Below are positions 6,932-12,428 of a DNA stretch of 12,748 nucleotides, piece after piece. This stretch comes from Syntrophaceae bacterium PtaB.Bin038 (GTDB taxonomy: Bacteria > Desulfobacterota > Syntrophia > Syntrophales > UBA2192): positions 1-12,748 of the forward strand of contig MVQS01000183.1 in NCBI GenBank assembly GCA_002067855.1. Direction: 5' to 3'. The notes beneath the pieces are model-generated. The model saw only the letters and a list, made by a program, of their open reading frames with translations, had not been told where the DNA came from and made no database searches. A program made the translations under genes and the position numbers. Each line of letters starts with the position of its first letter. The stretch's first letter is position 1.

Positions 6932-7864
6932 CTACCTCCCCCCGACGGTCAGGACGACGGGGCCCGCCGTCTGCGTGCCCGCTGCCACGGACTGCGCGAG
7001 GACGCGCCCGGGGGCGCGGAGCCGCGGGTTCGAGAAGTACCGGACGGTGACCTTCAGTCCCGCCCTCTGAAGGGCCTCCACGGCCTCCTTCTCGGACTTG
7101 CCCACGAGGTTCGGCATCGTCACCGCGGGACCGGCGGCGGGCGGGGGCGCCACGTACCTGTACGCCGTGAGCCTGATCTCGGTACCTGCCTTCAGCGTCG
7201 TGCCCGCCGGGGGCGACTGCTCGTAGATCTTCTGGTCGTCCTGCGCAACCGTCGTGGTTTTGCCCTGCACCACCGTGGTTTTCAAGCCCATGGGCTTGAC
7301 GCTGTTGAGCTGATCGATGCTCTGCCTGGCCCCCTGCACGGAGTGGCCGATGTAGTTCGGCATGGCGTGGGCCGCCGAGCCCACCTGCAGGGTCACCGTC
7401 CCGCCCGGGGCCAGCTGCAGGTGCGGGGCCGGGACGGTGCCCTTGACCTTCCCGATCATCGCCGCGTTGTCCTCCGGTACGTACTCGACCTTCGGGGCGT
7501 AGCCCGCCTTCCTCACCGCGGCGGCGGCTTCGGCCTCCTTCATCAGCAGGACCATGGGCACGAAGGACCCCTGGGTCGCTATGGTCAGAGTCACGAGCAG
7601 CGTCTTCGGGATCTCGGCGTAGAAGTACCCCCCGCCGGCCGGTTTCTGGTCGATCACCTTGCCGATCTGTGTGGACATCCGGGCCGGGCCGTCGACGAAG
7701 GCGACCTGGAAGCCCTTGGCCCTGAGGACTTTTTCCGCCTCCGCCTTGGGCGTGTTTCTCACGTCCGGGATCGTGACGAGATACATCTTCGCCGCGGCGG
7801 GCGGGGCGGACACCGCCCACCCGATCACCGCAGCCGCCAACACCAGGATAATCCTTTTCACCAT
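6932..7864 (-). CDS. Secreted protein of about four PASTA repeats
   Basis: 310 aa. The ATG at 7864 has AAGGAGAG upstream and starts a signal peptide (MVKRIILVLAAAVIGWAVSA, ending PAAA-K near residue 26). Four PASTA-like units follow: about 28-98 (VTIPDVRNTPKAEAEKVLRAKGFQV ... IDQKPAGGG), 101-163 (FVPMVLLMKEAEAAAAVRKAGY ... LAPGGTVTLQV), 165-236 (AMPNYIGHSVQGARQSIDQL ... YEQSPPAGTTLKAGTEI), and 247-309 (AVTMPNLVGKSEKEAVEALQRAGL ... QSVAAGT). The first, third and fourth units carry the xPxxxG/xxxA-A...L..G pattern clearly, the second more weakly. PASTA domains usually form the extracytoplasmic part of PknB-type kinases or penicillin-binding proteins and bind muropeptide. Here there is no kinase or transpeptidase. 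A periplasmic cell-wall-binding or decoy role is inferred. It is the gene just upstream of the double-PAS gene on the same strand (139-base gap). Confidence 0.87.
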   Translation of the reverse strand: MVKRIILVLAAAVIGWAVSAPPAAAKMYLVTIPDVRNTPKAEAEKVLRAKGFQVAFVDGPARMSTQIGKVIDQKPAGGGYFYAEIPKTLLVTLTIATQGSFVPMVLLMKEAEAAAAVRKAGYAPKVEYVPEDNAAMIGKVKGTVPAPHLQLAPGGTVTLQVGSAAHAMPNYIGHSVQGARQSIDQLNSVKPMGLKTTVVQGKTTTVAQDDQKIYEQSPPAGTTLKAGTEIRLTAYRYVAPPPAAGPAVTMPNLVGKSEKEAVEALQRAGLKVTVRYFSNPRLRAPGRVLAQSVAAGTQTAGPVVLTVGGR

Positions 7865-7950
7865 CTGCGCTCTCCTTGTCCCCCGTCCGCGGGGGCTCTC
7901 ACAGGCATTCGGGCGTTTCCGCAGGGCGGCACGCCCCGCTGAATGCATCA

Positions 7951-7966
7951 TTCAACTTCCGTGCCC
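7951..7966 (-). promoter_or_regulatory. Weak sigma-54-like promoter upstream of the PASTA gene
   Basis: On the minus strand GGGCACGGAAGTTGAA keeps the -24 block GGCACG and the TTG of the -12 block with correct spacing, but the invariant-type GC doublet reads GA. Transcription would start near 7940, about 75 bases before the ATG. It is suggestive only because two better matches occur nearby. Confidence 0.25.
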
Positions 7967-8021
7967 GAAGACGGGCAGCGGGGCCGGCGGGACCTGCACG
8001 CGGCGGCGCCTCAACCGGGGC

Positions 8022-8050
8022 TGGACATGCAGGCCGCAAGGCCGTATACT
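8022..8050 (+). promoter_or_regulatory. Sigma-70 promoter of the SWIB gene
   Basis: TGGACA (8022-8027) and TATACT (8045-8050) are separated by 17 bases; each is one mismatch from consensus. Transcription should begin near 8057, giving a leader of about 48 bases to the ATG at 8105. Confidence 0.7.
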
Positions 8051-8104
8051 TGCCCCCATATCGGACCGAACGAAACGAACCCTTTGAAAAACGGAGGCAC
8101 AAAC

Positions 8105-8434
8105 ATGGCTGAGGACAAGGGACTGAACAAACCGGTGAGACTGAAGGCCGACCTGGCGGCCTTCCTGGGCGCCGCCGCCCTTCCCCGCACCGAGATCACC
8201 AAGAGGCTCTGGGACTACATCAAGGCCAACGGGCTGCAGACGAGCACCGTCGACGGCAAGCCGGAGAACGCGGGAAAGTACATCGTCGCCGACGCGAAGC
8301 TGATCAGGATCTTCAACAACACCCGCGTGAAGACCAAGTCGGGCAAGGTCGTCGACCTCTCCGGGCTCAAGGAGGGGCAGACGATCGACATGATGCAGAT
8401 GGCCTCCGTGGTCAGCGCCAACATCGAATCGTAG
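8105..8434 (+). CDS. SWIB/MDM2-domain protein
   Basis: 109 aa. The ATG at 8105 has GGAGG at 8093-8097. Almost the whole chain is one SWIB/MDM2 fold (about residues 13-104). Signatures include LAAFLGAAALPRTEITKRLWDYIKANGLQ, then GKYIVADAKLIRIF and a final MMQMASVVSANI helix. In eukaryotes SWIB domains occur in chromatin-remodelling complexes and MDM2. Bacterial stand-alone versions, known from chlamydiae and several other phyla, have no settled role. An association with DNA or the nucleoid is often proposed but is only an inference here. The N-terminus (MAEDKGLNKPVRLK) is short and basic. The gene is monocistronic, with a strong sigma-70 promoter and an intrinsic terminator 25 bases after the stop, which suggests steady and perhaps high expression. 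Confidence 0.93.
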   Translation: MAEDKGLNKPVRLKADLAAFLGAAALPRTEITKRLWDYIKANGLQTSTVDGKPENAGKYIVADAKLIRIFNNTRVKTKSGKVVDLSGLKEGQTIDMMQMASVVSANIES

Positions 8435-8458
8435 AAACAACGGGGCAGGGGCTCTCCG

Positions 8459-8490
8459 ACAGGCAGGCGAAACGGCCTGCCTGTTTTTTT
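8459..8490 (+). terminator. Intrinsic terminator of the SWIB gene
   Basis: A perfect 10-bp stem (ACAGGCAGGC at 8459-8468 pairing with 8475-8484) with a 6-base loop is followed by a run of seven T ending at 8490. It lies 25 bases downstream of the SWIB stop codon. Confidence 0.92.
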
Positions 8491-8571
8491 CCGGGCGCAG
8501 GGGCATCGCCCGGACTGCGGGGCGGAAGAAAGGCGTCACGCACCGGCGGGCGGGCGCGGCCGGGGGCGGCT

Positions 8572-8785
8572 GCTTGTGTCGCACCCCGCGCAGCACGAGG
8601 ATCCGGCTGGACCCCTCTCTGCTCGAGCGTGCGAGACGTTTTTCCCATGGGCCCTTGCTTGATGTCCGCCACGCATCCGGTGCAACACGGCAGCGGGGGC
8701 CGCGCCGCACGTAGGGGTTCACGGCGTAATCATGGACCCGGGATCTGGAGAGGATGGACCTGGCGGTGATCTCTCGAGCGATCAT
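8572..8785 (-). pseudogene. Decayed 5' fragment of a SplB-like radical-SAM gene
   Basis: Reading from the ATG at 8785, the first residues MIAREITARSIL and HDYAVNPYV are the very typical start of SPL/SplB-like radical-SAM proteins (DNA-repair photolyase-like). In that family NPY is followed at once by GCxHGCxYCYAR, which holds the iron-sulphur cysteines. Here the frame instead reads RRGPRCRVAPDAW, so the cluster motif is broken. The bases CGCTGCCGT...TTGC...ATGCG still look like a shortened version of it. Further on, REGSSRILVLRGV resembles the family's GRILxSGVTDPYQP block, after which similarity stops. No good ribosome site is present. I read it as a remnant shortened and disrupted by small deletions. 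The neighbouring 114-aa gene starts just upstream on the same strand and may once have been its operon partner. Confidence 0.6.
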
Positions 8786-8821
8786 GCGCGGCAGGGGCCG
8801 GAGGGTCACACCCGCGGCCCG

Positions 8822-9166
8822 TCACTTGCGACGGTCCCGGGGACCGAAGGGGAGAAACATCGAAAAGGATTTCATCAGCGTTTCCATTCGGCCCAGGAAC
8901 TGCCTCTGCATGCCGGCAACCATGTTTGCGTAGACGTGCCCGTCGAGGGTGCCCTCGAACGCCTCCGATTCCAGCTTGCCGTCGGCAAACCGCTTCTCCT
9001 TCGCACGGATGCGGGTCCTGCCGTTGACGGAAGAGATCTCCCTGTACGAGTAGTGAAACTGAATGAAGGGGGACGTCCGCCGCTCGGGCTCGAGGACTTC
9101 CGCCTCGCGCCGGGGCGATTTTGCGACTTCCTTGCCGGTGGTCCTGTCCATGAGATCTTTTCTCAT
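8822..9166 (-). CDS. Conserved-looking hypothetical protein, 114 aa
   Basis: I do not recognise this family. The ATG at 9166 has GAGGAG six bases upstream; the adjacent ATG at 9169 would add one Met with poorer spacing. The first 32 residues are charged and probably disordered (many Lys, Arg, Glu). Residues 33-80 have an alternating beta-strand pattern (PFIQFHYSYREISSVNGRTRIRAKEKRF, then ESEAFEGTLDGHVY). A helical end follows (NMVAGMQRQFLGRMETLMKSFSMF), finishing in a basic tail. There is no signal peptide, membrane segment or cysteine. It probably is cytoplasmic. It lies between the broken radical-SAM fragment and the single-PAS gene on the same strand, 72 bases after the latter, so the three could share a transcript. 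The intact frame and good ribosome site suggest a live gene. Confidence 0.65.
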   Translation of the reverse strand: MRKDLMDRTTGKEVAKSPRREAEVLEPERRTSPFIQFHYSYREISSVNGRTRIRAKEKRFADGKLESEAFEGTLDGHVYANMVAGMQRQFLGRMETLMKSFSMFLPFGPRDRRK

Positions 9167-9238
9167 CATGCACTCCTCGCCAAAAACCGGGGCAGCCTGT
9201 CGTTGCAACCGGCCCGTAGCATTCTCCCCGGCGCCCGC

Positions 9239-9769
9239 CTAGGCCGTCTCGCCGGGTTTCCGGTACAGCCGGAGGAGGGCCCTCAGCGTCCGCTCGCTCT
9301 CCTCGAGGGCCTGCTCGGTGCGCTTCTGCTCCGTGATGTCCGTGTAGGTGGCGATGATCCTCCGGTCCTGCAGGTCCTCGCCGACCCTGGCCACGCTCAC
9401 CAGGCAGACGATGTTCTTGCCGCCCTTGCGCCGGCAGGGGAACTCCAGCCTGCAGGTCCGCTGACGCCTCAGTGCGCCGTAGACCGTCTTCGCGATTCTC
9501 GCATCGTCCTCCTCGCTTCGGTACAGGACCCGGCTGCTCCGGCCGATCAGTTCCTCCGGGGTCCACCCGAAGACGTCTTCCACGGCATGGTTGGCCAGGA
9601 CGATGCGTCGCTCCTGCATGCCCATCACCGCGATCGGGAGCGCGTCGAGGATGGAGCTCTGCAGCGCGAGCATCTCCTGCACCTTGTCCGCCGTCTCCGC
9701 CTGTCCCGCGATGTCCATGAAGTCAACGGCCACGCCTGCGTACCCCCTCGTCTCACGCCATTTCGTCAC
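9239..9769 (-). CDS. Single-PAS protein, paralogue of the double-PAS protein
   Basis: 176 aa from a GTG at 9769; an ATG at 9718 (MDIAGQ) would give 159 aa. Neither has a clear ribosome site, so the start is uncertain. The PAS domain spans about 40-154 (ILDALPIAVMGMQERRIVLANHAVE, FGWTPEELIGRS, EFPCRRKGGKNI, YTDITEQKRTEQ). It ends in the same coiled-coil tail (ALEESERTLRALLRLYRK) and stops at almost the same point as the protein encoded at 5953-6792. By eye the shared 140 residues are about 70 % identical. The first 35 residues align with the end of PAS1 of that paralogue (YAGVAVDFMDIAGQ against VLGHSMDVTAHR), and an in-frame stop lies just upstream. So this looks like a copy that lost its first PAS domain. 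No output domain is present; it probably is a cytoplasmic sensor acting on a partner. Confidence 0.8.
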   Translation of the reverse strand: MTKWRETRGYAGVAVDFMDIAGQAETADKVQEMLALQSSILDALPIAVMGMQERRIVLANHAVEDVFGWTPEELIGRSSRVLYRSEEDDARIAKTVYGALRRQRTCRLEFPCRRKGGKNIVCLVSVARVGEDLQDRRIIATYTDITEQKRTEQALEESERTLRALLRLYRKPGETA

Positions 9770-9850
9770 AGGGACGTCACACGCCGGAGTCTACACCCCT
9801 GAACGGCAAATTGCAATGCGCCCCGGCCCATCCTTCCCGTTTCGCCGCGA

Positions 9851-9879
9851 TTGACGGGCCGGCGCCTTCCCCGTATACT
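9851..9879 (+). promoter_or_regulatory. Sigma-70 promoter of the acyltransferase gene
   Basis: TTGACG (9851-9856) and TATACT (9874-9879) have 17-base spacing, each one mismatch from consensus. Transcription should start near 9886, about 25 bases before the ATG. The -10 and flanks (CGTATACTT) closely resemble those of the SWIB promoter (CGTATACTT). Confidence 0.72.
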
Positions 9880-9910
9880 TCCATCCCGATTCCCCTGCGC
9901 CGGACAACCC

Positions 9911-10678
9911 ATGAACAAGCCCTTACCATCGATGCTCGCCTGCCTGCTGACGCCCGTCTACCTTCTTTACTTCGGGCTTCTGCTCGTCCTGTTCCACCCC
10001 GTGCAGGTGCTCTGCAGGCGCCTGGGCGGGTACGGCGCGCACAAGAAATCGGTTGACATCCTGAATTACCTGATCATCCGGGGCCTGCTCATCCTGGGGA
10101 CGGACATCTCCTTCCGGGGGGCCGGGCGGGTTCCCCGGGGCAGGCCCCTCATCGTCGTTGCGAACCATCAGAGCCTGTTCGACATCCCGCCCCTCCTCTG
10201 GGGGTTCCGCGCGCACCACCCGAAGTTCATCGCGAAGATCGAGCTGGGGAAGGGCATCCCGAGCGTCTCGTACAACCTGCGGCACGGCGGGTCGGCGCTG
10301 ATCGACCGCACCAAGCCCCTGCAGTCGGTCCGGGAGATCGCCAAGCTGGGAAGATCCATCGAGGAGAACAGGCATGCCGTCGTCATCTTCCCCGAGGGCA
10401 CCAGGACCAGGGACGGCAACCTGCAGCCCTTCCTGCCCGCGGGCATCGATGCCCTCCTGAAGGCCGCCCCGTCCGCGGTCGTCGTCCCGGTGGCCATCGA
10501 CGGCACGTACGAGCTGACGAAAAGGGGCCTCTACCCCATGGCCTTCGGGGCCAGGGTCCGGTTCACCGTCCTTGCCCCCATCGAGCCCGGGGCCCTCGGC
10601 GCGGAGGAGGTGGTGCGGAGAGCGGAGGCCGCGATCCGGGCCGCCCTGGGAAGACCGTTCACCTCCGCAGTCCCGTGA
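9911..10678 (+). CDS. plsC: 1-acyl-sn-glycerol-3-phosphate acyltransferase (PlsC family)
   Basis: 255 aa. It should transfer an acyl group to lysophosphatidic acid to make phosphatidic acid in phospholipid synthesis, at the inner membrane. A hydrophobic helix at about 8-30 anchors it, and a second weakly hydrophobic stretch lies at 52-64. The acyltransferase blocks are present in order: NHQSLFDIP with catalytic His86 and Asp91, the KIELGKGIPSVS region (109-120), IFPEGTRTRDG (159-169), which binds the substrate phosphate, and VVPVAIDGTYE (191-201). Length is normal for the family. I chose the ATG at 9911 because the anchor follows directly and because the promoter lies just upstream; the ribosome site is weak. 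Members can act on other lyso-lipids, so the exact acceptor is not certain. The gene converges on the HD gene, with a repeat array between them. Confidence 0.9.
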   Translation: MNKPLPSMLACLLTPVYLLYFGLLLVLFHPVQVLCRRLGGYGAHKKSVDILNYLIIRGLLILGTDISFRGAGRVPRGRPLIVVANHQSLFDIPPLLWGFRAHHPKFIAKIELGKGIPSVSYNLRHGGSALIDRTKPLQSVREIAKLGRSIEENRHAVVIFPEGTRTRDGNLQPFLPAGIDALLKAAPSAVVVPVAIDGTYELTKRGLYPMAFGARVRFTVLAPIEPGALGAEEVVRRAEAAIRAALGRPFTSAVP

Positions 10679-10682
10679 CCGG

Positions 10683-10728
10683 AAAAGTGGGGTCGGGAAA
10701 AGTGGGGTCGGGGAAAAGTGGGGTCGGG
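10683..10728. repeat. Three tandem copies of a 15-16-bp unit
   Basis: AAAAGTGGGGTCGGG occurs three times head to tail (10683-10697, 10698-10713 with one extra G, and 10714-10728). It starts four bases after the acyltransferase stop. The third copy forms the outer end of the large inverted repeat that follows. Confidence 0.95.
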
Positions 10729-10807
10729 TCTTGCATTTCAACATCAGTCACCAACGCTTCAAATGTAACTGGTCAGTCATGTTGAAATGCAAGACCCGAC
10801 CCCACTT
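10716..10807. repeat. Perfect 29-bp inverted repeat with 34-base loop
   Basis: Bases 10716-10744 are the exact reverse complement of 10779-10807. The arm begins AAGTGGGGTCGGGTC and ends TTTCAACAT. The right arm contains the last nine codons of the HD gene and its stop. It may fold as a hairpin between convergent genes, but no T-run follows. I infer a REP-like element of the kind moved by Y1-type transposases; no transposase is encoded here. Confidence 0.9.
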
Positions 10808-11376
10808 ATCTGCTTTACCAGCCCCGTCAGTTCGTTTACGACCCGTTCCAGTTCCTCGATGAGCGGCGTCGCGCCTCCCTCTTTGAGGGCCGCCACGAGC
10901 GACTGGTAGTACCACAGCACCCCGTCGCGGTCCGCATTGAATCGCTCCCAGAGGGCTTCGCCCACAACCCGGTAATCGGCGAGAATCGCCCTGGCGTTGT
11001 GCAGCTTGTCGGCCGCTGAGACGAGCCGTGCCTGCGGGGAGGCATGCCGCAGATGGGCGATGTATCTCTCCTTCCGCTCGCGCCAGGGCGGCTTCGGGAT
11101 GACCTCGGCGTCGGTGCACTCGTCCACGATGTCCGCGACCCGCCGCCCGAAACGCCTGCGGATCTCCTGCCGTGCAGCATCGCCGCCGCCGTCCTCGATT
11201 GTGTCGTGCAGCAGGGCCGCGATGGCCGTGTCCTCGTCGCCGCCGTTTTCGAGGACGAGACCGGCAACGGCCATCAGGTGCGAAATGTAGGGGATCTTCG
11301 TCCCCTTCCGGAGTTGATCGCGATGCGCCTCGTGGGCGTAGGCCAGCGCTTCATCAAATCGTGCGGACAATGACAT
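10777..11376 (-). CDS. HD-domain hydrolase of the RelA/SpoT (MESH1) type
   Basis: 199 aa. The ATG at 11376 has GGAGGG upstream. The HD signature residues are all visible: His33 (YISHLMAVAGLV), His57-Asp58 with Glu61-Asp62 (ALLHDTIEDGG), and Asp123 (SAADKLHNARAIL). HD-x2-ED is the pattern of manganese-dependent (p)ppGpp 3'-pyrophosphohydrolases such as SpoT and MESH1. The size is close to the single-domain MESH1 class; there is no synthetase, TGS or ACT domain. The likely role is removal of the alarmone (p)ppGpp or a similar nucleotide in the cytoplasm. Another phosphohydrolase substrate is possible, since small HD proteins vary. The last nine residues (SGVGSCIST) and the stop are encoded by the inverted repeat, so the natural C-terminus appears to have been replaced. 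The catalytic core is untouched. Confidence 0.87.
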   Translation of the reverse strand: MSLSARFDEALAYAHEAHRDQLRKGTKIPYISHLMAVAGLVLENGGDEDTAIAALLHDTIEDGGGDAARQEIRRRFGRRVADIVDECTDAEVIPKPPWRERKERYIAHLRHASPQARLVSAADKLHNARAILADYRVVGEALWERFNADRDGVLWYYQSLVAALKEGGATPLIEELERVVNELTGLVKQISGVGSCIST

Positions 11377-11434
11377 GCCGTGTCCCTCCGAATCACATGT
11401 ACAGACAGGGTGCGGATGTTTTGGTGCTGTTCTT

Positions 11435-11488
11435 TCTTGCATGGAAGCGAAGCATGCTCGACATGTTTACATGCAAGACACGACCCCA
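11435..11488. repeat. Degenerate second copy of the inverted repeat
   Basis: Bases 11462-11488 match the right arm of the intact element (ATGCAAGAC-x-CGACCCCA shared, with a few differences elsewhere). A 9-bp inverted partner TCTTGCATG lies at 11435-11443, pairing with 11470-11478. It sits about 60 bases upstream of the HD start codon, in the same orientation as the right arm at 10779-10807. The HD gene is thus bracketed by two related repeats. Confidence 0.65.
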
Positions 11489-11533
11489 TGTCTTCCTCGT
11501 ACCTCGCTCTTTTGCGGCAAAGTCTAGCGCCTG

Positions 11534-11553
11534 ACACTATACATGTAAAGTGT
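11534..11553. promoter_or_regulatory. 20-bp operator-like palindrome
   Basis: ACACT-A-TACATGTA-A-AGTGT is a dyad over 20 bases, broken only by one A/A pair on each side of the centre. It lies about 160 bases upstream of the HD gene and 18 bases past the stop of the 78-aa gene, in an AT-richer stretch. Dyads of this size are often repressor sites, but no cognate regulator is adjacent. A partial dyad GTGTAGAG...CTATACAC (about 11550-11570) follows directly. Confidence 0.4.
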
Positions 11554-11570
11554 AGAGTATGGCTATACAC

Positions 11571-11807
11571 TCAAGAGCCGTCGCCCGCCTGCAGGCCGTA
11601 GAGCCTCTGCCAGACGTCTTCGTACAGCCGAGCCCGCGCCTTGCCCTGCCTCCCGGCGACGGAGTTCTTGAAGTTGGGGTAGTCGATGTCGAGGGCGATT
11701 GCCGTCAGGGCCTCGGCGAAGACCTCCCGCGGGACGCGCACGGTCAGATTCACCTCCCCCTCTTTTTTTACGATGCTGAAAAACCCGAAATTCGTCATGA
11801 GCCACAT
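11571..11807 (-). CDS. Small conserved hypothetical protein (MWLMTxxGFFSIV type)
   Basis: 78 aa. I start at the ATG at 11807, which gives MWLMTNFGFFSIVKKEG with GGGAG upstream. That N-terminus is typical of a widespread small-protein family of unknown function that I recall from cyanobacteria, actinobacteria and deltaproteobacteria. The second family block is also present: ALDIDYPNFKNSV, then ARARLYEDVWQRLYGLQ. Usual members are longer, about 100-120 aa, with a segment between LTVR and the PREVFAEAL helix; here that segment is missing, so the protein looks internally shortened. There is no signal peptide or membrane helix. It starts 48 bases after the receiver gene stop on the same strand and probably shares its transcript. 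No function can be assigned. Confidence 0.75.
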   Translation of the reverse strand: MWLMTNFGFFSIVKKEGEVNLTVRVPREVFAEALTAIALDIDYPNFKNSVAGRQGKARARLYEDVWQRLYGLQAGDGS

Positions 11808-11855
11808 ACACGGTCTCCCTTTCCTCTGTGCACCTGCCACCTGCAGGCCTGCGCC

Positions 11856-12347
11856 TCACCCCGCCGACACCGCCCCGCGCCCCAGGAGCGACTCCAAGAG
11901 GGCCGCCAGCATGGCCTCCTGCGAGAGCCGCCGTCCGGCAGCCTCGTGGAGCCCCTCGACGGAGATCCCGAAGGCATCCCCCGGGTCGCCCCGGCGCGAG
12001 CTGAGCACCACGGGTGTTGCGGCCAGCTGCGGGCTCTGGCGAAGCTTGCGCAGGAACTCATAGCCCGCCCCGCCCGCGCGGGAAAGCTCCGTGACGACGA
12101 TGTCGGGCGAAAACCCCAGGAGCACATGGAAGGCCTCGGCGTTGCTCGACGCGAGCCGGATCACCGCCCCCGGCCAGCGCGAGAGGATGACCCCCGTGAC
12201 CAGGGCGCGCCCCTCGGGCTCGTCGTCGACGACGAGAAACCGCGGCGCCTGCCCCCGGTTCGCCTCCGTGCCGTCCGCAAGGGCCCGTTCGAACATTGCG
12301 GGCTCGAAAAGCTGCTGCTGCACATCCTTCCGATTCGATTGCGTCAT
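11856..12347 (-). CDS. Degenerate receiver-domain protein (Glu at the phosphorylation site)
   Basis: 163 aa. The ATG at 12347 has GGAGGG seven bases upstream. After a 33-residue polar leader, a single CheY-like domain spans about 36-155. RFLVVDDEPEG gives the acidic pair Asp41-Asp42. The strand that should hold the phosphorylated aspartate reads PDIVVTELSRAGGAGYEFLRKLR, so position 87 is Glu instead of Asp. TPVVLSS supplies the Ser/Thr switch residue. Where the conserved Lys-Pro is expected the sequence reads GRRLS, so the lysine is Arg and the proline is lost. There is no DNA-binding or enzymatic output domain. I infer an atypical receiver that cannot be phosphorylated normally and may act as a fixed-state partner or adaptor. 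It follows the zinc-ribbon gene, with a repeat hairpin between them. Confidence 0.85.
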   Translation of the reverse strand: MTQSNRKDVQQQLFEPAMFERALADGTEANRGQAPRFLVVDDEPEGRALVTGVILSRWPGAVIRLASSNAEAFHVLLGFSPDIVVTELSRAGGAGYEFLRKLRQSPQLAATPVVLSSRRGDPGDAFGISVEGLHEAAGRRLSQEAMLAALLESLLGRGAVSAG

Positions 12348-12385
12348 TCGTTGCCCTCCACAGAACAGATGAACTCGACTCCGAT

Positions 12386-12418
12386 AAATCCCCCTCTATC
12401 CCCCTTTCCCAAAGGGGG
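12386..12418. repeat. REP-like hairpin with CCCCCTTT/AAAGGGGG stem
   Basis: AAATCCCCCTCTATCCCCC leads into an 8-bp stem (12400-12407 with 12411-12418) and a CCC loop. This pattern resembles a dispersed intergenic repeat that I recall from many deltaproteobacterial genomes. It fills the gap between the zinc-ribbon stop and the receiver start and could weaken transcription between them. Confidence 0.7.
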
Positions 12419-12428
12419 AGGTTGAGGT

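Noticed and set aside
6821..7951. Shared 12-mer ATGATGCATTCA at 6821-6832 (plus) and 7940-7951 (minus)
   Set aside because: A few shared 12-mers are expected by chance in a window this size, and the two copies face opposite ways relative to their genes.
7952..8809. 285-residue open frame on the minus strand
   Set aside because: Only its first part (from 8785) resembles a known protein, the broken radical-SAM start. The rest runs antisense through the SWIB gene and its terminator and is a chance extension.
8730..9566. 278-residue open frame on the minus strand overlapping the PAS and 114-aa genes
   Set aside because: It is an alternative frame of the PAS gene with no ribosome site and a composition typical of frameshifted GC-rich coding sequence.
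10683..10807. CRISPR-like array
   Set aside because: The repeated units are contiguous with no spacers, and the longer repeat is inverted, so this is a tandem plus palindromic element and not a CRISPR array.
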